A stretch of 64,000 nucleotides of DNA from Cucumis sativus. Taxonomy: Eukaryota > Streptophyta > Magnoliopsida > Cucurbitales > Cucurbitaceae. This document shows, in pieces, positions 24,401 through 37,400 of the stretch (its first letter is position 1; each line of letters starts with the position of its first letter). Location: NCBI RefSeq assembly GCF_000004075.3, contig NC_026657.2, positions 31,342,408 through 31,406,407 on the forward strand. Reading direction: 5' to 3'. The notes under the pieces are model-generated. The model saw only the letters and a program-made list of their open reading frames with translations, searched no databases and had not been told where the DNA came from. A program made the translations under genes and the position numbers.

Positions 24401-25193
24401 AGGAGAAATAATATGAAAGAACTACATCATACTTTGTGCAAATTCTCAAATTTAAAAGCACATAGTTCTGCAAATTTATAATATGAGTTGGGAGGATAAT
24501 ATCCATCACTGGAGCCTATGTTTCTTCTTTTCCACCTCTTCTATTTTGCAACAGAAGTTGCAATAGTGAGCTCTATTGAATTTCTGTATTAGATTTGTTG
24601 GCTTTGTTGGTAGATTATAAACGATAAAGATTTGTTGCTGTTGAAGCTTGTTAAAATGAAACTTTTCCTTTGTCAATCTCTTTATCCTTTTGTTTCTAGA
24701 CATTTCCTTGTAATTTCCTTTAAAGGAGGGGTTGTGTTTGATACAACTATAGTTATATGTTTTTGGCTCTGTTTTCCTTTGTTAATGTCTTTATCGTTTT
24801 GTTTCTACATATCCTGGATATTTCCCTTATCTGGTAGATTTTTTTTGGTGAATTTGTATTTGATGCAGTTTATTACTTCTCTAAGATTTGGCTTTCTTTT
24901 TCAGGCAAGTTCTTGAGGTCTTGGCTGGCTGTAAAGGCATCATGGATATCAATCAGCTTAGTGAAACTTTGTACCACAATACCTGCAGGTATCATGAATT
25001 TCCGAGAATGAAATATTAACGTTCAAACACTTCTTGGATTTTCTGCAAGACTGCAACAAATTATTTGTAGAAGTCTTATCGTTTTCTTTCTACTTGTGTT
25101 GCTCTACTTTGCAGAGTTTTCTTTCCTCAAGATCTGGACTCTGCAGCAGATGCTCTCCTTGCTGGTTCTCGAGATCTTGAAGAAAAAATTTAG
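21480..25193 (+). CDS. TatD family metal-dependent hydrolase/deoxyribonuclease, TATDN1-like
   Basis: A predicted 323-residue TIM-barrel hydrolase of the TatD family, whose known members are metal-dependent 3'-5' DNases. Exons: 21480-21501, 21603-21623, 21737-21837, 22187-22244, 22338-22381, 22485-22565, 22677-22747, 22874-22984, 23876-23958, 24044-24260, 24905-24988, 25115-25193, all in consistent phase to TAG. Motifs: [15 protein letters not shown] at the N terminus (as in TATDN1, which lacks the bacterial HxH), [20 protein letters not shown] with the conserved metal-site Glu, FLHMRAA, VVHSF and [10 protein letters not shown] with the catalytic-site Asp. The ATG sits in a good plant context (CCACCATGG). 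Exons 1 and 2 are only 22 and 21 nt. The long intron 22985-23875 holds nothing recognised. Confidence 0.93.
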
Positions 25194-25717
25194 TATAAAT
25201 GCAGAACCTACTTTTTGTTAAACTCGATTACTTATACACGCAATTAGTTTTGGAAGCAGAAGCAATTTTTCTCCAGTATGTTTACATTTTTTCATTACCA
25301 TGCTTCCAGTTTTTCAGTCTCCTTTTCCCTTGTAGAGATTTTTTCACACTTAAATTGTTAATTCTCAGGAGATGACAAACAATCAGTAGTTGTAGATTTG
25401 TAGTCATAATTAGCAAAGATAAGGTAAGAAAAGGCCTGCGAGATGAATATATTGTAGTATTAACTCAGCAAAGAGACTCCATAGTACATCCAGTCCAATT
25501 CCCCAGCCATACGTAAAAAAACTCGTTAACCTATGGCAACACATCCACACTTTCCCTCTACTCACATACACCACTCAATGAAAAAAATCTAGTCTTCCTT
25601 GGTCGTTGAGCAAGGAATGGGAGAATTGCGGGGAAGACCTGAAGGTATGCAATTTGCAGAATTTGCCTTAACCTTCAGTTTCAGTTTAATTTTCAAGCCA
25701 ACTCACAACATCAGATT
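25194..25717. other. Convergent 3' regions of the TatD and CP33 genes
   Basis: The two genes face each other, with stop codons about 525 bp apart, so this segment should hold both 3' UTRs. Nothing else was recognised. Confidence 0.5.
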
Positions 25718-27462
25718 TCACGCACTGATACTTGTAAGCAATTCTTTGCCGTCAATGGTATTCTCAGTCCTTGGGAATGCTGCTGGAGAAATTGGGGACT
25801 GTCCTGCAGCAATATTCAAACGCAGAGGTCGCCCTTCAACTTCCTGTAAGCATGTGCCATAGGAAGAGGTTAATGTGTGACTTGTATCTATAACACAGGG
25901 CTAAATATACAAAATGCAGGTACATTTTTTCATGGCTAGTTCTCAAATAATGTAATTCTGGTTTGCAAGGTTTATGTTAATATGGGCCCATTTTGAAGTA
26001 GTTGAAAAGTAATAATGTAGTTAAGGATCAATCACATCAGTAAATTCTGTCACTTCCTTACCACTCCATTCATGGACTCCAAAGCAGACTCTGCATCCTC
26101 AGCAGTTTCAAAAGATACAAATCCAAAACCTCTACTTTTTCCAGATGCCCTATCATAGATGATCTTAGCACTCAATATCCCCGGTTGGTTTTCAAAAGCG
26201 TCTCTTAGACTCTGAGAAGTGAGGCCCCAACCAAGGTTCCCTGCATATATTTTGTGTGGACTATCTACAAATTTGTTGTAGCTGCTTCTTATCCTTGGCC
26301 CCATTACTTCCTTTTCTCCTCCCCTTGGCACTTCAGGGAAATTCACCCGAACGGTTCGACCACCGATTTGCTGACAAGTAGTGCAACCATTAGTAACATT
26401 ATAGCAATCTTGAACATCTTACACACTGTCAATAAATTTGTCTGTCATATATAGAGACATCGTACCATGGTACCAAAACTATTACACTTGGCATTTAGAA
26501 TCTATTTGTATGCTCCGTTGTGTTAGAATCATCAGCACCCTCTCTGATGTGTAACACTAACACTAATATCACCTAATTCTACAAAACCTTCAAATAACTT
26601 CCCTACCTTTATAAATAAATTACTCTCCAAAAAACTCTGCCCTTCTATGAACGCATTTGAAAGTAACAACCGCTAGTAAGTTAAGCTAACAGCTAAAACA
26701 AACTCTGGATATCCAACCCTAGTTTCTAACCACTGCTTTCAAACTCCAAAGTTAGAAAGAATGCAAAAATTTCCACAATTGTTAAGCTAAAAGAAAATGA
26801 AAGGAAAAAGAGAAAGAATATAAGTAATTTACAGAGCCATCAAACATCCGAATTGCTTCTTTAGCTTCCTCCAAAGTTGCCATTGTCACAAACGCAAATC
26901 CCCTACTCCTATCCGTAACTTTATCGTATATAACCTAACATAAGATGCAGAAGATAAATCACATGAGAACTCAACAATGGTGAAGCAGTTGTAATTGGCC
27001 CTAAAAAATACAAGTTCAACCACAAACCTGCACAGAAACCACATGACCGGCTTCGGCAAATACCTCAGACAATTGGGAAGAAGTCATAGCATAGGGTAAA
27101 TTTCCAATGTAAAGCTTCCCTGCTTCACGAGATACCGATACCTTTTGTTCATCTTCTTCTTGGGTTTCTTCTTCACCATCCGATTCTTGTATGTGTCCGT
27201 ATTCTGTTTCTGGGTCGGAGATTTCAAGCTCATCGAAAGCAGGAGGCGCACAGTGGAGATGAGAAACAGAGGAGAAGGAAAGAGGGTAAAAGTTGGGTGA
27301 ATGGAATGTGAGGTTGAGAAGCTTCAATTGGTTGTGTTTTGGAGAAAAATGAGAGGGAATTTGGTTGGGATGTTGAGTGAAGAAGTGTTTGTTGTAGAGT
27401 GGAGATGAAGAAACTGAAGCAGCAGCAGCAGCAGCAGCCATTGAGAGAGAATAAGCTGACAT
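25718..27462 (-). CDS. CP33: Chloroplast ribonucleoprotein CP33, two RRM domains
   Basis: A 323-residue nuclear-encoded plastid RNA-binding protein of the cpRNP family, which binds and stabilises chloroplast mRNAs. Minus-strand exons: 27462-27028, 26934-26833, 26370-26062, 25843-25718, with phase-0 junctions. Residues 1-70 are Ser/Ala/His-rich and fit a transit peptide, including an alanine run encoded by a GCA/GCT/GCC repeat. An acidic stretch (about 80-110, ESDGEEETQEEDEQ) follows. RRM1 spans about 116-190 (RNP2 LYIGNL, RNP1 RGFAFVTM) and RRM2 about 219-295 (RNP2 IYAGNL, RNP1 RGFGFVSF). The linker VPRGGEKEVMG is characteristic of CP33 rather than CP29 or CP31. The C-terminal tail ends ELLTSISA. 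It is convergent with the TatD gene. Confidence 0.94.
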
Positions 27463-27643
27463 TTGAGGAAGAGAAGGGGAATGGGAATGGTGAAATTCCC
27501 AAGTGATAGGGATGGATTTTTCTGCTCCGGGAAGCCTTGGGGAATTGGAAGATCAAAAATGTAACATATCACTTGGGAATTCCACGTCACTTGGAAAAAT
27601 CCCATCAACTGATATTGGATAAGGTTACTTTTATCGGATTTTT

Positions 27644-27674
<31 letters not shown>

Positions 27675-28670
27675 AATTCTCTATTAATTCCATTGATTAG
27701 CATTTCTCAACGTTTAATTTCTAGGGAAGAAAATAAAAATAAAAAAAGACATAGTTTAGGATTGGATCTACAGAACTGTTCAATAGCATTTGATGTCTAC
27801 CATTAATTTCTTTTATATTATATTTTTAAGGATAAAAATATCATTTTAATCTTACTTTTACTTCCTAATGTCAAGGCAAACACAATTTAATGTCTTACTA
27901 ATTGAGAAAAAATAGAATAAGATAATATTTACACTTTGCTAAATGTGTGTGTATTACTAATAATAAAAAACACCATTTATGTTTATTTAAAAGTAGGAGT
28001 AAAATTAGTCACGTGTGAAAAGATGAGATGTGCTGCCACGTGATAAGATGAGATGGTATCTTTTCCCACTCCCCACCTCTCCTTCCTCTTCTTCTTCCGG
28101 CGAACTTCGCCCCTCTTTGTTTCAGATTTGAACGTTGGGGCGATTCAAACCAAAATCCAAACAACATTTCATTTTCCTCTTTGTTTCTGATTAACATCAA
28201 TCGGTTTTTGAACCAAGGCATAAGCTAAACCCAAACATTCTTCACCAATCGACTGTGTATATGAGTCCATGAAGAAGAAGCTCAAAATCCAGGTTCTCGT
28301 TTCTTAAATCTATTCAAATCACTTTCTTCTTCCTCATTATTTCAATCTCCATAAGGGGGTTGAATTACTACATTAACTATTCGAATCATCTACTGTCTCT
28401 CTACATTAGATTTTTCAAAAAGGTATTTTCTTTTACTTTATAAGTATTATTAATGGAATCTACAACTATTTAGTTCGTTTTCATTATTTATTCCATCTAA
28501 ACACTTTTAGAAACTATATATGATTTTTTTTTATTCACCAAGTAATTAATTTTATGAAGAGAATCATCTAAAGCTGTGAATGCATAGTCAAAGAAAAGTA
28601 TGTCAAACTTATTTTTATGAAAAGAGAGGATGTAGGCATTAGCATGGTCAAGTAAGAGAAATGTTGCATT
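27463..28670. other. Intergenic: CP33 promoter side and an orphan 5'-end-like segment
   Basis: Contains a (TTTC)n microsatellite (27643-27674) and an AT-rich middle. A G-box block (about 28005-28060) is followed by a C/T-rich leader-like stretch and a short ATG frame with a donor-like site (28269-28292). No complete gene is visible. Confidence 0.5.
28005..28060. promoter_or_regulatory. Two G-box (CACGTG) elements within a short direct repeat
   Basis: CACGTG occurs in GTCACGTGTG (about 28009-28018) and GCCACGTGAT (about 28034-28043). Each is followed closely by AAGATGAGATG. G-boxes are bound by bZIP and bHLH (PIF/HY5-type) factors and are common in light- and ABA-regulated plant promoters. 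They lie ~550 bp upstream of CP33 (-) and ~210-260 bp upstream of the orphan plus-strand ATG, so the target gene is unclear. Confidence 0.55.
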
Positions 28671-29224
28671 GTGCTAATATGGAAACAATACGGATGATAT
28701 CACAGTCATATTTTTTATTACACACAGACTGAAAGACAAACACGAACAGTTGTCCTTAAACAAACCCACAAGCCAAGCATCTTTGTTCAGTACAAATTGC
28801 TTCAGAATGTCTGATTTTGGATAACCAAACACTACACTTAATGAACATTCTTCTTGTTCTACTTTCATGGTCACAAATAAACGCAGCGCAGAATTCGTAC
28901 TCTTGATGCTCTTATTCTTGAACAGACCCTTTTTGTCTATTGCACTGCAATTACTTCGTACTTCGTATCTGACTGGATGATTCCTTTGATTCTCTCAGCC
29001 ACCTCTCATACTTAGGAGAAGCAAAACAAAGAGATAAGAGACATCCTACACCTACTTTGATAAGAGCCAAAAATGACTTGCCATTGCAACCAAACGCGGG
29101 GACTATCCTCATCGCGAAGCCTGTGACAATTGCCGTTGACAACATGACAGCAAGCTGGATTTGGTCGCAACAAAGACAGGGTTTTGGTGCAATGACTTGC
29201 ACCAAGAACCCGTTGCCTTCGCCT
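28671..29224 (-). other. 3' UTR region of NF-YA
   Basis: Lies immediately downstream (minus strand) of the NF-YA stop codon. It has no coding frame of its own that I trust, and it contains the predicted miR169 site. The exact polyadenylation site is not determined. Confidence 0.55.
29064..29084 (-). promoter_or_regulatory. Predicted miR169 target site in the NF-YA 3' UTR
   Basis: The plus strand reads GAGCCAAAAATGACTTGCCA..., close to mature miR169 itself, so the minus-strand mRNA is complementary to miR169. The two differences near miRNA positions 8-9 (GG to AA on the plus strand) become tolerated G:U pairs in the duplex; only the ends mismatch. It sits about 140 nt after the NF-YA stop. 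Plant NF-YA mRNAs are the established targets of miR169, usually in the 3' UTR. Confidence 0.85.
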
Positions 29225-32027
29225 TCAAACACAAAGGTCACAGCAGTTGTCAGCTGCTGCAACCCATTTGGGTAGAACCATGCCATGTCCTCCTCCATCA
29301 ATGATCTCTGCAAGTGATGGGATTGATGGTCCAAGATGGTTGATTTGAAATCGTTGTAGTCCCCTCGAGAATAGGCTCGATACCTCAGAACTCGAGAGAC
29401 TAAATCCCCTCCCTTTTGCTTCATTTGGGGAGTTCAAAGTTCCACTTTCTGATTGCAGAACCACAGAACATTGAGAACCAGTTGAATCAGAAAGGTTCAC
29501 CTCATCAATTTTCTTTGGTTCCATTGAAGATTTCCCATTTTTCAGATTCTTTGTGTTCAGGAAACGACCACCAGATCCCCGTGGACGGCGCATTGCATGA
29601 AGATGACGTGATTCGTGCATATATGGCTGTAAGACAGATATGCAATCTATATCAGCAGGAGTAATGTGGATATATAGTTTTCTGCACAGGACAAAGAAAA
29701 ATATTTGGACCAGAGGATGTTACTGTGGCATATAAAAGCATAACAACAGTTTGTTCAGATTACAGAATTAACGTGATGCTTACTGGTATCATATTCAAGC
29801 CGATTGCTGGTATCAAATATTCACATTACCCTCAGGTTAGTAAACAGGAATTCATAAAACCGAACGAGAGTTACTCTTTAGACAGATATCTGCTTCAGGT
29901 TGACTTCTTGTTCTAGTAATACTGGTGAGGAAATATACGGAAAGACAAATTGCTTTGTTACTATTGCATATAAAGTAGTGTTCTGTACAGGACAGACAAA
30001 TATTTGGACTGGAGGATGTTACTATGGAATAGAAAAGGATAACTGTTTGTTAAGTTTACAAAATTAACATGATAATGACTAGTGTATCATATGCAAGTCG
30101 ATTGTTGATATTGAAAATTCCAGGTTGGTAAACAGAACTTCCAAATACACTGAACAAGAGTTACTGTTTAGACAGACATCTGCATCAGGTTGACTTCTTG
30201 TTCTGGTTATACTGGTGAGGAAATATACCGAAAGGAACAATTCACATCCTTTGATCCACCTACATCTTCTACGAAATCCGAGATCCCAAAAAAAATAATC
30301 TACCTATCAAGTACTAGGAGAGAGACCCAAGTAAGACTTAATACCTTACGAGTTCGGGCAAGTTTATTCTCCATCATTGCCTTAGCACGTATCTGCCTGC
30401 GCCTAATGATTCCATGATACTGCTTTGCATTCACATAAATAGGTCCATCATCCGATGTTAAGCTCATTGGCAGCATAATCCGGCCCTGAATATTGCAAAT
30501 ATTCAAGTTTCAACTCATAGATAGGCAGACTGACCTTTCCAGATTGCTTACAGTGAATATCAAAATCCAACCAACAAAAATACTGTTCAAGAAAAGTACT
30601 CATCCAGACTTCATTACGTGAAAACTTAAGTTTTGTTCCTATTAATTTTTTGGTAATATTTATTTCATAGATGCCTAATTCTGTCATCTCCTTAGCACCA
30701 ATTTTGGTTTTTTAGCTATTTTGTATTGTTTCCCACTTCTCATTCTGTTTTTTTTGCCATGCTTTAGTTCACTCTATGCATCTATCTACTCTATGCTTTA
30801 GTTCTCTTCACTCATTTTGTGGGATAGTATTTAAGAATATAAGACAATTCACATAGAATATCAATACACAAGAGAAAACAGAAGGTAACATGGAAGGAAA
30901 CGTACTGGTATTTGAGGTCCATAAGCTGAGAGGATTCCATAATGCTGATCCATGTAAGGATAATTTGCACATATCTGCATTTTTTGTTTCGGAATCAGAG
31001 ATATAATATAAACAAGCATCGTTGTTTTTTTCCAAAAGAAATCCAAATAACATTCTAGATCATACCAGGGGCTGGCCAAATCCGAGCTCAAAACGATTGT
31101 GATATTCTGTCAGGGGTGATTGCAGGGAAAACACTGGTGAAGGTTTTTGTGCATCCATCGAAATCTTATAGTCACCTGCATGGATAGAAAACTCACCATT
31201 ATCATCGACATTTTAACTAAGGCTCAAAAACAGGGGAAAACAGGTCTATCTTGAATTTCATTCTCTTTCCCTTGTTTTATAATCATTAACATCTGAGCTT
31301 TATTGCTCTATGATGCTAAATCCTTGATGATATTCTAGCTAATATTGAAGGAGGAAAATCTTTACTCTTGGATTGAACTCAATATTAGTTATTTTCGCAT
31401 TGAGGATGTAATCTTGGAGATATTCAGATGTTTCCCTGCCCCCCCAGCCTAAGCCAACTCAGCTACTAAGCTACAAGTCGATTCAATCACCTAACAATTT
31501 AGGCCCCTTCTCCCCGAACATGTTTCTTCTTATAGACATTTATTTCCAGTGGTCAGGAAAGAAACATCCAACTCCCTCATCAATCCCCTTATGTTATTAA
31601 TTTTTCGAGAAGCTATTGATTTTGTGAATGAATGATTCCTTTGCCCCCTCTAATTAACTTCAAAAAAATCCTATATCCACCATAATAATAATAAGAAGAA
31701 GAAGAAGAAGAAACCATCTAACTTCCAAAGATTTCTTTGGGGGATGAAAATGAATCAATCAAACAAAAAGTTACCAGGATAGATAGAAAATGGAGCTGTG
31801 TTCAGTTTGTCCAAGCCGTGAGCAACAACTTGTTTAGTGCCATTGAACTCCTTCCCATTACTGCCAAGTTGAATTGATGAAGCCTTCACTTGACCAAAAT
31901 CTCCAAAGATTGATTGAGAACCTTGCCCAAGAGCACTCCATAAACGAGCAGGAGTAGGTGACAACTGACCAAGTGAATTAGGAATAATTCGTTCATGTTC
32001 TTTCAAACACCCAGTTTGTGGTGCCAT
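29225..32027 (-). CDS. NF-YA: NF-YA (HAP2/CBF-B) CCAAT-binding transcription factor subunit
   Basis: A 324-residue NF-YA protein, which joins the NF-YB/NF-YC dimer in the nucleus and gives the complex its CCAAT specificity. Minus-strand exons: 32027-31775, 31175-31066, 30974-30906, 30485-30345, 29626-29225. The conserved core covers about residues 160-217. A1, the NF-YB/YC-binding helix, contains [20 protein letters not shown]. After the linker [20 protein letters not shown], the A2 DNA-contact part includes [12 protein letters not shown]. The upstream FELGFGQP segment is typical of the NF-YA1/YA9/YA10-like subgroup. The core is split by an intron exactly after LARTRK. The 5' leader is probably spliced, with a (GA)n run at 32612-32647. 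A miR169 site lies in the 3' UTR. Intron 29627-30344 contains a tandem duplication. Confidence 0.95.
29679..30240. repeat. Imperfect tandem duplication, ~300-bp period, in an NF-YA intron
   Basis: Copy 1 is about 29679-29948 and copy 2 about 29979-30240. Both run from TTCTG.ACAGGACA through GGAGGATGTTACT/GAGGATGTTACT and CAGGTTGACTTCTTGTTCT to ACTGGTGAGGAAATATAC. They have many substitutions and one longer deletion, so the duplication is old. Confidence 0.85.
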
Positions 32028-32608
32028 TTCAAACAGATGTTTTTACTAATCCCTTCACACCAATTCCTACAATTCAGCGTTGGAACAAAAAGCCTATGAG
32101 ACGTTTAATCCAAAAATGGGAAGCACAAGTCAAACAAACTGAAAGGATTAACCAAAAAGAAAATAGATGAATAGCCACTTTAAAAAGGGCAAAAAACAAG
32201 AGGGGAAAAACACCCACATGGACTTCCTTCAATCACAGAACAGTGAAACAATAACAATAAGCAAAAATTTCCCCCAAACAACAGGCCATAGACAATAGAT
32301 AGAACAAAAAGAATATCAAATAGAAGCAAACAAAAGAAGGATGAAACGAGCCCAGATGAAAAGAAGTCCCAAAAAACAACCTCAGATGGAAAAAATGGAG
32401 GACTGAAGCTGCAAAACCTTAGTTCATAGAAGAAGAAGAAGAGAAAGGGACAAAAATCAGAGGGTAAAACCCAAAAAAAAAAAAAAAAACGGTCCTTACA
32501 ATTTCAGAATCAGCAAAAAGAAGAAGAAGAAGCAGAAGCAGGTATTGAATAGAGGCACAGGAACCCCATTTGATAGGAGTGCTGTTGGTACATTTCAAGC
32601 AAAGCACT

Positions 32609-32651
<43 letters not shown>

Positions 32652-32700
32652 GAGGAGAGAGAAAAGAAAAAGAATTAATACAAATATAAGTGTAAAATAA
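32028..32700 (-). promoter_or_regulatory. NF-YA 5' leader and proximal promoter region
   Basis: Lies upstream of the NF-YA ATG (minus strand). It has purine-rich tracts and a 36-bp (GA)n run at 32612-32647, a common feature of plant 5' leaders. A 62-codon minus-strand frame (32607-32419) could be an upstream ORF if transcription starts before it; this is not established. Confidence 0.45.
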
Positions 32701-34365
32701 CTAAAACCCAATAACCAATGATCTTTACCTTGCATGCAACAATTTTGTTTCTATATGGAAAGCTTCCATTAATAATATGAACCACATTCATTATAACTGC
32801 ATAAATTCTTTCCATCACTTTTTCCCTTAATTATTTTACATAACAATTTTTTTAAAATAAAAAATCCAACTTTTGGGCGATTTCACCAATCTCTGATTTT
32901 CCCTTCTCCCAATTGTTTATCCCAAAAAAAAAGGGAAAAATCAAACTTTCTTTTCTGGGAATTTTTTGAATTTCTGTTTGCTAATTCTGTTTCTTTGATG
33001 GGTTTTTTTTATTAAAAAAAATATAAATCAAATACTCAAAGTGTGTGCTTAGGGAATGATTAGTGGTTCCAATCATGCTAATCTAAGTCCTTAATTCATA
33101 GTTGTTTGTGATCTGGTTTGGCTCACCAAACTCAAGTTCAAAGTTGAATATCATCAAAATAAAATATCATAATTCTTTCCCCTTTATTTTATTGAAGGGA
33201 ATACCATTTTCCTGCATTTATTGCATTATTTTGCTACTTTAGATGATGCTTCAGATTATTCTAAACTATATCAAAAAGTTGACTAGATTTTTTATTTTTT
33301 AATCATTTTTTTTCTTCACAATTGTTCTTGAATTTTGTTTATAGGTGGTGAGCATTATTGATTTTTATGCTTCTTTGAGACTGACATGAGATTTTAAAGA
33401 AAACAAATTTAAGCCATCAATACTAACTAAAATCCATTCACTTTTAAATTTTATAAAGTTTAAATTCTCACGTTGCCACTTAGAATTATACAAATTTTAT
33501 TTGAGTTTTTTTTACCTCTTCATCAAACGCTTACAAACTTTTGTTCAATTTATTACTCAAACATGACAGAATTTAATTCCTGAGAGTGAGGCTAATTATG
33601 GAAAATTAATGTAATTAATCATACAACCTAATTAATAATATGATGTACATGCACATGAAGAGTAGTCCTATCATTTTCACAATTTTTGTAAAAAATTAAA
33701 CCCATAGAAATTAATTGGTCAAAATTTTAGCTTTTGACCCTTAAACCAAACTCTACCATCCATTGCCTTCATACCAAATTTATGTGTTAGATAAACTTAA
33801 ATTAATCTTGTAGTTATTTTCATTAAAGTAATATATGATGATAATCACGATGAAGACAACAACAACCTTTCATTAGAAAAATATATTTTCAACATTAGTT
33901 CTTAAAAGAAAATATTACATCGAAATATTTTGGAGGTAAATTATATTATATAAGGGTGAAGAATTGCTCATTGATTTGTAAAATGAGTGATTAGTCGTTT
34001 ATTATCAACAAATTTATATTTGCACTAAATTGTGGTGAAATATTATGTGTATTTAAGAATGAGAAATTTGTTATATGACTTTAAAATTGCAATTAGAAGT
34101 GGGTTTAAGGATTAAGACTAATTAAGCATCCAATTGAAAGCCGGCTTTTTTAGTAAATATATATAAATTATACCCAATAACCCCAACTATAAGATAAATG
34201 TTTCTTTTTTACATTAAAAAAGAAGAAGAAGAATAACCATTCAAAAGTGGGTTTTTATTTTTTTATTTTTCATCTTTTTTGTACTTTTAGAGAGAGAGAG
34301 AGAGAGAGAGAGAGATTCTTAGGTGAGATGCAGCATCAGAGAACCATTATATTACTATATGTTTG

Positions 34366-34407
<42 letters not shown>

Positions 34408-37400
34408 GCTATTTCCTATGAAAAAAGAAGGGCAAAAGAAGAGAAAACCAAAAAGAAATAGTTAGTGAAAAGGCTGAAAGATGATAGAATGAATTCTTAG
34501 CTACTAACCTCCATTCATTTAAAAGGAAAAAAAAAAAAAAAAAACTTTTTCCCCTTTGGATATAGCTTTTTTCTTAATATACCTAAAGAGATCCAAATAC
34601 AAACATGTTTATTTTTCTTTCCTTTTTTTTTTTTTTAATTGTTTTTTAAAGTAATTGAAAGTTGTTTTTTCTTCTAAATCCATGGACTATATTAATTAGT
34701 AAGGAAAATGTTTGCTAGCTACAACTCTAAGTTAGGTCTTAGTTTGTATATTATTTTGTTATATTTGGATTAGTTGTATTTTATATATATATAAAAAGTA
34801 GATCCATTATTGCACTTTTTTTTTTAGTCAAAGATCTATTGGTTTGAAGTTTGAACTAATTAAGATAGCTTTGTAAAAATGAATTTGTACTTATTTCGAA
34901 AACATATAATCACATAAGTCTTAAATGAATGGTAATACTATCATTATCATTATTAATATTAATTTGATTAAAAAATTAATATATTTTAAACTCCCCTTAA
35001 TATCATATTTGCATGCATGAGAGAATGGGACTTGTCATATTTGTATCCCTCCAATTGAAACCCTAAAAAGAGAACCATATAGTACCAAAGTGTAGGGTAC
35101 GCTCTGCCCTTTCTCTCTTTAACTTAACTTTCTGATCAATTCATTTAGTTTTGGTTATAAATAGATAATATAATCTATATTTTCCCTTTATATCTAATTT
35201 GTCCAAAACTCTCCATTCAATCTTTAGTATTAATAAATCAACTATTTTAAGAAAAAAGGAACCATACATTTTTAATAATTTAATATTTTTGGAGGGTTCC
35301 CACTTGCCTTTCAATGGTTCATTCTTATTTTAGCAACTTGATAAATACTTTGTGGTTTGTGAAAACTAGATAGGTTTTACATAATCATTTGAGTTATATA
35401 TAAATATATATATGTAATTATTTTAGCCTTTTTTCCTTTAAATTAATTTAATTATTGTCCCATTAGGGTTAGGTAAAGCTCCAAAGTGAAACACATGGGG
35501 TTGAGAAGATCAATAATATTATTTTTTTTGAGAAAATAAAATTAAAATTGATGAATATGTAATCTGAGTTTCCAATGTTCTTTTAATTTCTCATCTGTTA
35601 TTATTATTATTATTATTGGGAACATTTGAGTATATACCATTTGTTCACAAAGTCAGAAGCAAATATAGTTATATGTACTGTTTTTGTGTTATTTTGTACT
35701 TGTGTTTTTGTGTCAGTGTCAATTTCAATGCCTCTAAACAGTGATAACACATTGGTGGATAACACCCATATCTTCCACCTTTCCAAAAAGAAAAGAAAAA
35801 AATTTGGTGAATTTGAGTAATATTTTTAACACAATTTCACTTACTAAATTCTTCACAAAATAATTCTCATCTTCCTCTTTTTATTAATTAAATTTGTTTT
35901 TAACTCATATATATTATTACACATTTTAATGTTTAGGGTTTTATTGAACCACTCATATATATTCACCTCATTGTACGTGTATATACATTTAGTGAGAGAT
36001 GAATATTTGAAATTTTAGTTAATACATTTGAGATGTTTTTATTTTTTACTTTATCAAGAAGAAAAAAAAAAAAGGTGTTGATATATTAATTAAATAAAGA
36101 CTACTATATTTTCTAAAAACATCCAACATAGTAGTCAAGAGATTAAATGTTCAAAATTTAATAGGAAAAAAAAGAAGAAAAATGATCAAATACATATGTG
36201 TATTATTTTAAGTTATACATAGGGTTATTAATTAAAATAGTATAAAATTTAAAGAAGCTACTTTGTTATCTTCCATTTGTACATAGGAGCTTAGATATTT
36301 GATTTAATTAAGTAATTATTAATGAGCAATCAAAAACTAAATTGTAGAGAGATTATTTTATTAAGAAAGACTAATTAATTAAATTAAAGAAAGATAAGAG
36401 GTTAATAAGAAACATCGATCTCATCAAAAGCAATGTTAACATTAAAACCGACACATTTATTTAAAGGAAAACAATGTTAGGATTTTGGACTTTTTTTTGC
36501 TAAGAATTTTGCTTTGTGATTTCAATCAAATGCCTTTGAATACTGCATTATATTCATTATTTTAGTTGTGATATCGATGCAACTTATTTGAACTTTTGTT
36601 ATTTATTAATTTCTTTACAAAAATAATATTATAATAATAAATCTTTCTTCGATCACGATGGACGATATATTAGAAGTTTCACGACTATATTCTTTCTTAA
36701 AGTATTTTAAACTATAAATTTCTTGATCGCTAAGCATATTATTGATTGACATTGTCGGTTAAGCTATATTAGTCGTTAGTAATGATGAATTTAGAACTTT
36801 TATATCAAGCAAGCTACAAATTTACATACGTATAACTTTAGATACGTGACCGTTCACGTGTAGTATAATATGATATCTCCAATCAAAACAAAGCTCAAAA
36901 TTTAAGAACCAACGTATTTTAGAACTTATATCCTAATTCGGGAAATAAATATTAACAAGGGGGCAAAATTTTGTGTTTGAAAGTATACAATATGAATAGC
37001 ATATAAATCAAAATATTTTTTATATTTTATTTAATACTTTTGATGTAATTTCAGCATTTTTTCAATTTATTTTTCTAAATAACATTTAACATTTAAGTAT
37101 GACTAATTTTGTAATTTATTCTCTTGCATCCTATCTTTATTTGGAAGACCATTTAAGTTTTGATTCATTAGGTGCTAAAATTAATTGGTTGCATATTAGA
37201 TTTGAAATAAGTTTTTCCTTTCGGATAAAATTCATCGTCAATTCTTGTAATTCTTGATAATATAGGATTGCATGTTTAAGTTTTCAGGTAAATCTAATCA
37301 TGCACGTTGTTATTATGGAGTGTCCAAACCTTGAATTCTTAATTATCTCTTGGTTTTTCATTAAAAAGTAATCTAATTCTAGTTTTATCCTGGTATTGGT

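Noticed and set aside
28951..29424. Minus-strand ORF of 157 codons
   Set aside because: It overlaps the last NF-YA exon in another frame and the 3' UTR; NF-YA is the supported frame.
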